20,932 nucleotides of DNA from Ferrovibrio sp964429465 (lineage in GTDB: Bacteria > Pseudomonadota > Alphaproteobacteria > Ferrovibrionales > Ferrovibrionaceae). Numbering within the stretch: position 1 is the first letter of the stretch; every line of letters starts with the position of its first letter. The notes below the pieces were generated by a model. It searched no databases and had not been told where the DNA came from. It worked only from the letters and a program-made list of their open reading frames with translations. A program made the position numbers and the translations under genes. Where the stretch lies: contig CAYSCA010000034.1 of the NCBI GenBank assembly GCA_964429465.1, forward strand, positions 1-20,932. Direction: 5' to 3'. This document shows, one piece after another, positions 15,235 to 20,932 of this stretch.

Positions 15235-15365
15235 AACGCAAATACTCTCACCAAGGCGAGTCCGTTGATTCGCCCGGTGCAAGGGAGGGCGGTTCCGTAT
15301 TCCGGAGCTTTCTCACGTGCTGCGAAGAAGTCCCTGCGGTTTCCATCTCCAGAGGCGGAGTCCAG

Positions 15366-16262
15366 ATGATCGACAAGCTCGAGTTCCTGCTCGCCCTGGC
15401 GCGTGAGGAGAATTTCCGCAAGGCGGCCGAGCTCTGCGGCGTGACGCAGCCCACGTTTTCCGCAGCGATCAAGCAGCTGGAGGATGTGCTCGGCGTCATG
15501 CTGGTGCAGCGCAGTTCGCGCTTCCTCGGCTTCACCGCGGAGGGCGAGCGCGTGCTGGACTGGGCGCGGCGCATCGTCGCCGATACGCGCGCCATGCGCC
15601 AGGAAGTGTACTCGCTGAAGCGCGGCCTGGTCGGCCATCTGCGGATCGCCGCGATACCGACGGCTTTGGGCATGATCTCGGCCCTGACCACGCCCTATCG
15701 CGCCCGGCACCCGAACGTGAAGTTCACCATCCTCTCCTGCACCTCGCATCGCGCGCTCACCATGCTGGAGAATCTGGAGGTCGATGCCGTCGTCACCTAT
15801 ATCGATAACGAGCCGCTGGGGAAGGTGCGCACCGTTCCGCTTTATTCCGAGCAATATCGGCTGCTTACCTCCAGGGACAGCCCCCTGGGCGACCGCACCT
15901 CGGTGACCTGGTCGGAGATCGGGAAAATCCCGCTATGCATGCTCACCCGCGACATGCAGACCCGGCGCATCATCGAGCGGCTGCTGCGCGCGGCCGGGGC
16001 GGGCGAGCTCGAGCCGACGCTGGAATCCGATTCGATGATCCTGCTGTTTTCGCATGTGCGCACGGGCCGCTGGGCCACCGTAATGCCGGAAAAACTGGCC
16101 AATATGCTCGGCCTGACCGAGAGCGTGCTGTCGATTCCGATCGTCGAGCCGGAGGCGGTCGAAATGATCGGCCTGGTCGTGCCCGACCGCGATCCGATGT
16201 CCCCTCTGACCGAAGCCCTGGTCACCGAAGCCAAGCTGCTTTCCGCCCGACTCCGCGACTGA
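15366..16262 (+). CDS. LysR-family regulator, likely of formate metabolism
   Basis: This 298-residue LysR-type regulator has a winged helix-turn-helix in residues 1-60 (FLLALAREENFRKAAELCGVTQPTFSAAIKQLEDVLGVMLVQR) and a substrate-binding-protein-like effector domain from about residue 90 (LVGHLRIAAIPTALGMISAL to VVPDRDPMSPLTEALV). GGCGGAG shortly before the ATG supports the start. It is directly upstream of, and co-oriented with, the OFA transporter and the formate dehydrogenase genes. LysR genes in this place, such as fdsR next to fdsGBACD, activate formate dehydrogenase operons in other proteobacteria, so control of the downstream genes in response to formate or a related acid is a reasonable inference. 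It may also influence the divergent chemoreceptor gene. Confidence 0.9.
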   Translation: MIDKLEFLLALAREENFRKAAELCGVTQPTFSAAIKQLEDVLGVMLVQRSSRFLGFTAEGERVLDWARRIVADTRAMRQEVYSLKRGLVGHLRIAAIPTALGMISALTTPYRARHPNVKFTILSCTSHRALTMLENLEVDAVVTYIDNEPLGKVRTVPLYSEQYRLLTSRDSPLGDRTSVTWSEIGKIPLCMLTRDMQTRRIIERLLRAAGAGELEPTLESDSMILLFSHVRTGRWATVMPEKLANMLGLTESVLSIPIVEPEAVEMIGLVVPDRDPMSPLTEALVTEAKLLSARLRD

Positions 16263-16278
16263 AATCATTCGATAGGCA

Positions 16279-16300
16279 ATGCCGATCATATGATCGGCAT
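16279..16300. promoter_or_regulatory. Perfect 22-bp palindrome after the LysR gene
   Basis: An uninterrupted palindrome with arms ATGCCGATCAT and ATGATCGGCAT begins 16 nt past the LysR stop codon. It has no loop and no T tract, so it looks more like a protein-binding site than a terminator. Confidence 0.55.
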
Positions 16301-16321
16301 GGCGGAATGACGATGTCGCAA

Positions 16322-16381
16322 CGATAGGTTTATTCTATCGCAGCATATGACTGCGATATTGATCACCCTTCCATAATCAAT
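16322..16381 (+). promoter_or_regulatory. LysR-type operator array and candidate promoter of the OFA gene
   Basis: Three inverted repeats are stacked: CGATAG-N7-CTATCG (16322-16340), which contains the LysR-type T-N11-A core; ATCGCAG-N7-CTGCGAT (16337-16357); and ATTGAT-N12-ATCAAT (16358-16381). CATAAT at 16372-16377 could be a -10 element; its -35 region is poor and is covered by the second repeat, the arrangement expected when an activator is needed. A further small palindrome, CAGAAC-A-GTTCTG, lies at 16430-16442 in the leader. Confidence 0.55.
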
Positions 16382-16481
16382 CACTAGGATTCCCCACATG
16401 GTCCGAAGATCGTGATCAGGTCGGCATGTCAGAACAGTTCTGCGGCGGCCTGCAAACAAGCCTTTTGGAGGGGGACAGCTT

Positions 16482-18140
16482 ATGGCTGCTGCACAAGATA
16501 CTGCGGGACTGATGCCCGGAGTCGGGCTGCTGGATCGCGAGCGCATCATCGCAAAACCCGGTTTCAATCGATGGCTTGTGCCGCCTGCGGCGCTCGCCAT
16601 TCATCTTTGTATCGGCATGGCTTACGGCTTCAGCGTGTTCTGGCTGCCGCTGTCGCGCGCCATCGGCGGCGCCGCGCCCAAGGCCTGTCCGCCCGACATG
16701 ACATGGGTCGGCGCGCTCTTCACCACCAGCTGCGACTGGAAGATCAGCGAGCTCGGCTGGATGTATACGCTGTTCTTCGTGATCCTCGGTTCGTCCGCTG
16801 CGATCTGGGGCGGCTGGCTTGAACGCGCCGGTCCACGCAAGGCCGGCTTCGTCGCAGCCCTGTGCTGGTGCGGCGGCCTGTTCATCGGCGCCATCGGCGT
16901 ATACACGCACCAGCTCTGGCTGATGTGGCTCGGCTCGGGCGTGATCGGCGGCGTCGGTCTCGGCCTGGGTTACATCTCGCCGGTGTCGACCCTGATCAAG
17001 TGGTTCCCGGATCGTCGCGGCATGGCGACCGGCATGGCCATCATGGGCTTCGGCGGCGGTGCCATGATCGGCGCGCCGCTGGCCAACATGCTGATGAATG
17101 CCTATCGCACCGACGTGACCAACGGCGTGTGGCAGACCTTCGTCACCATGGGCGTGATCTACTTCGTGTTCATGGTGGGCGGCGCTTTCGGCTACCGGAT
17201 TCCGCCGGCCGGCTGGCGTCCCGACGGCTGGACCCCGCCGCCGGAAACCGCCAAGTCGATGATCACCAAGCACCACGTGCATCTGAAGGACGCCCACAAG
17301 ACCCCGCAGTTCTGGCTGGTCTGGGCCGTGCTGACCCTCAATGTCAGCGCGGGCATCGGCGTGATCGGCATGGCGTCGCCGATGCTGCAGGAAATCTTCG
17401 CGGGCGGCCTGATCGGCCTGCCGGATATTTCCTTCACGCAGCTGAGCGACGAGCAGCGCAAGATGGTGGCCGCGATCGCCGCGGGCTTCACCGGTCTCCT
17501 GTCGCTGTTCAACATCGGCGGCCGGTTCTTCTGGGCCTCGCTGTCCGACAAGCTCGGCCGCAAGATGACCTACTACACGTTCTTCGTGCTCGGCATCGCG
17601 TTGTATGCCGCCGCCCCATGGGCGGCTGGGATCGGCAGCAAGGCGCTGTTCGTCATCTTCTTCGGCATCATCCTGTCGATGTATGGCGGCGGCTTCTCGA
17701 CGGTGCCGGCCTATCTGGCCGACCTGTTCGGCACGCAGTTCGTGGGCGCGATCCATGGCCGCCTGCTGACGGCATGGTCGACTGCGGGCATCATCGGTCC
17801 GGTGGTGGTGAACTACATCCGCGAGGCACAGATTGCCGCGGGCATTCCGCGCGCGCAGGTGTATGACTTCACCATGTATATCCTGGCCGGCATGCTGCTG
17901 CTGGGCTTCATCTGCAACCTTCTGGTCAAGCCCGTCGACCCGAAATGGTACATGAGCGAGGAAGAAGTGGCGGCGATGCAGGCGAAGACCGCGCAGAATG
18001 TCGCCACCGCGACGGGCAGCTTCGGCATCGGCCGGGGCGGCCTCGACGGCAAGGCGATGCTGGCCTGGGCCGTCGTGGGTATCCCGATCCTGTGGGGTAT
18101 CTGGATAACGCTGTCCAAGACCTTCGTGCTTTTCCAGTAA
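16482..18140 (+). CDS. OFA-family MFS transporter (oxalate/formate type)
   Basis: This 552-residue, 12-segment inner-membrane protein belongs to the oxalate/formate antiporter family. Family features are LVPPAALAIHLCIGMAYGFSVFWLPLS in TM1, a periplasmic insert with two cysteines after it (CPPDMTW and SCDWKISELGWMYTLFF), GLGLGYISPVSTLIKWFPDRRGMATG, a long central loop ending KTPQFWLVWAVL, and FWASLSDKLGRKMTYY, the repeated MFS loop motif. It is longer than OxlT, with a C-terminal extension carrying an extra membrane segment (AMLAWAVVGIPILWGIWITLS). GGAGGGGG before the ATG gives a strong ribosome site. Between a LysR gene and formate dehydrogenase, uptake of formate or exchange of oxalate for formate is the likely task; the substrate is not proven by sequence. 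Confidence 0.9.
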   Translation: MAAAQDTAGLMPGVGLLDRERIIAKPGFNRWLVPPAALAIHLCIGMAYGFSVFWLPLSRAIGGAAPKACPPDMTWVGALFTTSCDWKISELGWMYTLFFVILGSSAAIWGGWLERAGPRKAGFVAALCWCGGLFIGAIGVYTHQLWLMWLGSGVIGGVGLGLGYISPVSTLIKWFPDRRGMATGMAIMGFGGGAMIGAPLANMLMNAYRTDVTNGVWQTFVTMGVIYFVFMVGGAFGYRIPPAGWRPDGWTPPPETAKSMITKHHVHLKDAHKTPQFWLVWAVLTLNVSAGIGVIGMASPMLQEIFAGGLIGLPDISFTQLSDEQRKMVAAIAAGFTGLLSLFNIGGRFFWASLSDKLGRKMTYYTFFVLGIALYAAAPWAAGIGSKALFVIFFGIILSMYGGGFSTVPAYLADLFGTQFVGAIHGRLLTAWSTAGIIGPVVVNYIREAQIAAGIPRAQVYDFTMYILAGMLLLGFICNLLVKPVDPKWYMSEEEVAAMQAKTAQNVATATGSFGIGRGGLDGKAMLAWAVVGIPILWGIWITLSKTFVLFQ

Positions 18141-18165
18141 TCGGGTCTGGACTAGGGTAGAGTCA

Positions 18166-18201
18166 CTCTCCGGCGCCGCACGGCGCCGGAGAGATCTTTT
18201 G
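18166..18201 (+). terminator. Strong terminator or attenuator between OFA and FDH genes
   Basis: CTCTCCGGCGCC and GGCGCCGGAGAG form a 12-bp stem with a four-base loop (18166-18193) followed by ATCTTTTG. It is 26 nt past the OFA stop and only about 36 nt ahead of the formate dehydrogenase start, so it must end OFA transcription, be read through, or sit inside the FDH leader. Confidence 0.75.
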
Positions 18202-18237
18202 TTGAAGTGGCCTGCGGGTCCGGGCGAACGGGCGGAT

Positions 18238-19908
18238 ATGAACATCAATTCCAGCATCAACATCCGCAACAACCGCAAAGGCCGTTCGACACCGCGTGGT
18301 CGCCAGGCCTCCGAAGCCGATCACGAGGCGCTGCGCGCCATCGTCCAGGTCGATGCCGGCCGGCGCGACCTGCTGATCGAATATCTGCATCTGATCAACG
18401 ACGCGAAAGGCTACCTGCCGGCTTCTCTGCTGACCGCGCTTGCCGAAGCGATGAATCTGCCGCTGGCCGAAGTGTTCGAGACCGCGACCTTCTACGCCCA
18501 TTTCAAGGTGGTGGATGCCGATGAACCGGCGCCGCCGCCGATCACGCTGCGCGTCTGCGATTCCCTGAGCTGCGTCATGGCGGGCGCCGATGCCCTGGCG
18601 GAGCGGCTGGAAGGGCTTGGCCCCGATGTGCGCGTCGAGCGCGCGCCCTGCATGGGACAATGCGACCGCGCGCCCTGCGCCGTCTACGGCAAGAACGTGA
18701 TTGCGCCGGCCACGGCGGAGACCGTGCGGGCGGCGCATGCGCAGAAGGCGGTGGCGCCGGTGCTGCCGGCCTACAGGACACTCGCAGCCTATCGCGCCGA
18801 AGGCGGCTATGGCGTGCTGGCGAGACTGCGCAGCGGACAGATGACGCGCGAGGCGCTGGTGGCCGAGATCGAGGCGGCCGGGCTGCGCGGCATGGGCGGC
18901 GCCGGCTTTCCCACCGCGCGCAAATGGAAAGCCCTGCTCGAGCAGCCCAAGCCGCGCCTGCTGGCGGTGAACGGCGACGAGGGCGAGCCCGGCACGCTGA
19001 AGGACCGCTGGTTCCTCGAGACCGATCCGCACAGCTTCCTGGAAGGCATGCTGATCGCGGCTTTCCTGATCGAGGCGGAAACGGCCTATATCTACCTGCG
19101 CGACGAATACCCGGCGCTGCATGTCGTGCTGGCCGATGAACTGGCGGCGCTGAAGACCGCCGGCCTGCTCGGCGATGTGAAGGTCGAGCTGCGGCGCGGC
19201 GCCGGCGCCTATATCTGCGGCGAGGAATCCGCGATGCTGGAAAGCATCGAGGGCAAGCGTGGCCTGCCGCGGCAGAAGCCGCCATTCCCTTTCCAGGTCG
19301 GCCTCTGGGGCCGGCCGACGCTGATCAACAATGTCGAGACGCTCTACTGGGTGCCGCAGATCGCAGCTAGGGGCGCGGCCTGGTGGCAGAGTCAGGGCCG
19401 CAACGGAGCCAAGGGCCTGCGCAGCTACTCGGTGTCGGGCCGGGTGCGCGATCCGGGCGTCAAGCTGGTTCCGGCCGGCGTCACCATCACCGAGCTGATC
19501 GAGGAATATTGCGGCGGCATGCTGCCGGGCCACAGGTTCACCGCCTATCTGCCGGGCGGCGCCTCGGGCGGCATCCTGCCGGCCAGCATGAACGACATTC
19601 CGCTCGATTTCGGCCAACTCGAGAAATACGGCTGCTTCATCGGGTCTGCCGCGGTGATCGTGCTGTCGGATCACGATGATGTGAAGGGCGCGGCGCTCAA
19701 CCTGATGAAGTTCTTCCGGCACGAATCCTGCGGCCAGTGCACGCCCTGCCGCGTCGGCACCGAAAAGGCCGCCGCGCTGATGGCGCAGCCGAAATGGGAC
19801 GAGCCGCTGCTGCGCGACCTGGCGCAGGTGATGCGCGATGCCTCGATCTGCGGCCTGGGCCAGGCGGCGCCCAATCCCCTCATCAGTGTGCTGGAGCGAT
19901 TCAAATGA
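18238..19908 (+). CDS. fdh1B: NAD-dependent formate dehydrogenase beta subunit (NuoE-NuoF fusion)
   Basis: This 556-residue protein carries electrons from the alpha subunit to NAD+. After a polar N-terminal stretch, residues about 25-165 are NuoE-like with [2Fe-2S] ligands Cys107, Cys112, Cys138 and Cys142 (CDSLSC, CMGQC). Residues about 185-556 are NuoF-like: FMN/NADH-binding GMGGAGFP at 218-225 and NGDEGEPGTLKDR at 245-257, RRGAGAYICGEESAMLESIEG, and the [4Fe-4S] ligands Cys498, Cys501, Cys504 and Cys538. The fusion matches Fdh1B of Methylorubrum rather than the separate FdsG and FdsB. I prefer the ATG at 18238 (MNINSSIN) over a TTG at 18199. Its stop overlaps the alpha-subunit start (ATGA). 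Confidence 0.95.
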   Translation: MNINSSINIRNNRKGRSTPRGRQASEADHEALRAIVQVDAGRRDLLIEYLHLINDAKGYLPASLLTALAEAMNLPLAEVFETATFYAHFKVVDADEPAPPPITLRVCDSLSCVMAGADALAERLEGLGPDVRVERAPCMGQCDRAPCAVYGKNVIAPATAETVRAAHAQKAVAPVLPAYRTLAAYRAEGGYGVLARLRSGQMTREALVAEIEAAGLRGMGGAGFPTARKWKALLEQPKPRLLAVNGDEGEPGTLKDRWFLETDPHSFLEGMLIAAFLIEAETAYIYLRDEYPALHVVLADELAALKTAGLLGDVKVELRRGAGAYICGEESAMLESIEGKRGLPRQKPPFPFQVGLWGRPTLINNVETLYWVPQIAARGAAWWQSQGRNGAKGLRSYSVSGRVRDPGVKLVPAGVTITELIEEYCGGMLPGHRFTAYLPGGASGGILPASMNDIPLDFGQLEKYGCFIGSAAVIVLSDHDDVKGAALNLMKFFRHESCGQCTPCRVGTEKAAALMAQPKWDEPLLRDLAQVMRDASICGLGQAAPNPLISVLERFK

Positions 19909-20932
19909 TCCGCTTCCATCTCGACGGCAAGCCGGTCGTCGCCATGCCGGGCGAAACCATCTGGCAGGTTGCCAAGCGCGAAGGCACGGATATCCCCCAT
20001 CTGTGCTACACGCCGCAGCCGGGCTTCCGCGCCGACGGCAATTGCCGCGCCTGCATGGTTGAGATCGAGGGCGAGCGCGTGCTGGCGCCAAGCTGCAAGC
20101 GCATGCCGGCCGATGGTATGAAGGTGGTCTCGGCCAGCGAGCGCGCCCGGAAGTCGCGCGAGCTGGTGATGGAACTGCTCGTCGCCGACCAGCCCCGGCG
20201 CGCCGAGGCGCATGACGCCGATTCCAAGTTCTGGCACTGGGCCGAAGCGCTCGATGTCACCGAGAGCCGGTTCCCCGCGCGCGAGCATGCGCCGGCGCCG
20301 GACCGCAGCCACGGCGCCATGGCGGTGAATCTGGATGCCTGCATCCAGTGCAATCTCTGCGTCCGCGCCTGCCGCGAGGTGCAGGGCAACGACGTGATCG
20401 GCATGGCCTTCCGCGGCCATCATTCCGAGATCGTCTTCGATTTCAACGACCCGATGGGCGACAGCACCTGCGTCGCCTGCGGCGAATGCGTCCAAGCCTG
20501 TCCGACCGGGGCGTTGCTGCCCTCCACGCTGGTCGACGAGCAGAACCACGGCGTCGAGAAGGCGACCCGGGCGGTGGACAGCCTGTGCCCCTTCTGCGGC
20601 GTCGGCTGCCAGCTCACCTACCACATCAAGGACGACAAGATCCAGTATGTCACCGGGCGCGACGGCCCGGCCAATCGCGGCCGGCTCTGCGTCAAGGGCC
20701 GTTTCGGCTTCGATTACATCAACCATCCGCACCGCCTGACCGTGCCGCTGATCCGTAAGGACGGCGTGCCGAAGCATGGCGAGGACGTGGTCGACCCGGC
20801 CAATCCCTACACGCATTTTCGCGAGGCGACCTGGGAAGAGGCGCTGACCCGCGCGGCGGCCGGCCTGGTGAAGGTGCGCGACGCGCATGGCCCCGATGCC
20901 CTGGCCGGCTTCGGCTCGGCCAAGGGCTCGAA
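19905..20932 (+). CDS. fdh1A: Formate dehydrogenase alpha subunit (partial, N-terminal 342 residues)
   Basis: This is the N-terminal part of the molybdenum- or tungsten-bis-MGD subunit that oxidises formate to CO2. It starts with a NuoG-like [2Fe-2S] domain (Cys34, Cys47, Cys50, Cys64). A double [4Fe-4S] ferredoxin domain follows, with CIQCNLCVRAC at 146-156 and CVACGECVQAC at 189-199. The molybdopterin domain then begins with the [4Fe-4S] ligands Cys228, Cys231, Cys235 and Cys262 (CPFCGVGC, GRLCVKG). The window ends at GFGSAKGS, shortly before the region that carries the catalytic Cys or Sec, so that residue cannot be read. The ATG overlaps the beta-subunit stop by four bases. Chaperone genes such as fdhD would be expected further right. 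Confidence 0.95.
   Translation, partial: MIRFHLDGKPVVAMPGETIWQVAKREGTDIPHLCYTPQPGFRADGNCRACMVEIEGERVLAPSCKRMPADGMKVVSASERARKSRELVMELLVADQPRRAEAHDADSKFWHWAEALDVTESRFPAREHAPAPDRSHGAMAVNLDACIQCNLCVRACREVQGNDVIGMAFRGHHSEIVFDFNDPMGDSTCVACGECVQACPTGALLPSTLVDEQNHGVEKATRAVDSLCPFCGVGCQLTYHIKDDKIQYVTGRDGPANRGRLCVKGRFGFDYINHPHRLTVPLIRKDGVPKHGEDVVDPANPYTHFREATWEEALTRAAAGLVKVRDAHGPDALAGFGSAKGS

Noticed and set aside
13978..15369. 463-residue forward open frame opposite the chemoreceptor gene
   Set aside because: Shadow frame; the reverse strand carries the conserved MCP hairpin.
16416..18278. 620-residue reverse open frame opposite the OFA transporter
   Set aside because: Low-complexity His/Arg/Asp/Ala sequence with no family pattern; shadow of the GC-rich transporter gene.
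18163..20091. 642-residue reverse open frame opposite formate dehydrogenase
   Set aside because: Antisense to a gene with all cofactor ligands conserved; no recognisable motif of its own.
20900..20932. Selenocysteine codon in the formate dehydrogenase alpha subunit
   Set aside because: No in-frame TGA occurs in the visible part, and the catalytic position lies beyond the window.

Overview
The window reads as chromosomal DNA of a high-GC alphaproteobacterium, probably of the Rhodospirillales type. Lineage markers are a FYDLN-type zinc-ribbon gene divergent from a class II aroA, two PAS_5-family genes, a perfect CtrA-type box (TTAA-N7-TTAAC) and a near-match to the alphaproteobacterial LexA direct repeat. 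Coding density is high, genes often overlap by a few bases, and I see no transposase, integrase, phage gene or CRISPR array. Nearly every long ORF opposite a gene is a GC-driven shadow.

Left part (1-7273): a partial glutathione S-transferase gene, a composite palindromic repeat, an AHSA1/SRPBCC gene, then a 379-nt gene-free stretch with a strong forward promoter, a LexA-like box and a 10-bp tandem repeat. A YddG-like DMT exporter and an MFS transporter follow, divergently arranged. A complete ynjBCD-type ABC importer operon (binding protein, fused permease, ATPase) converges on the MFS gene with interlocked stop codons.

Middle part (7274-13777): a speD-speE operon for spermidine synthesis, ending in a strong terminator and preceded by a ~170-nt leader that can fold to sequester the speD ribosome-binding site. 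Next come a PAS_5/FemAB-like pair joined by a TGATG overlap, a small membrane protein, a second PAS_5 gene with a CtrA-type box, tRNA-Ala(GGC), the FYDLN protein gene and aroA.

Right part (13789-20932): a soluble methyl-accepting chemotaxis protein, then a formate module. This holds a LysR regulator, an OFA-family oxalate/formate transporter behind an array of inverted repeats, and an NAD-dependent formate dehydrogenase operon (fused NuoE/NuoF-like beta subunit, then the alpha subunit cut by the window edge). The inferred logic is that the LysR protein senses a small acid and switches on uptake by the OFA transporter, and the dehydrogenase then oxidises formate to CO2 with NADH production. 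The most interesting undescribed element is the speD leader; next are the 10-bp repeat stretch and the LysR operator array.
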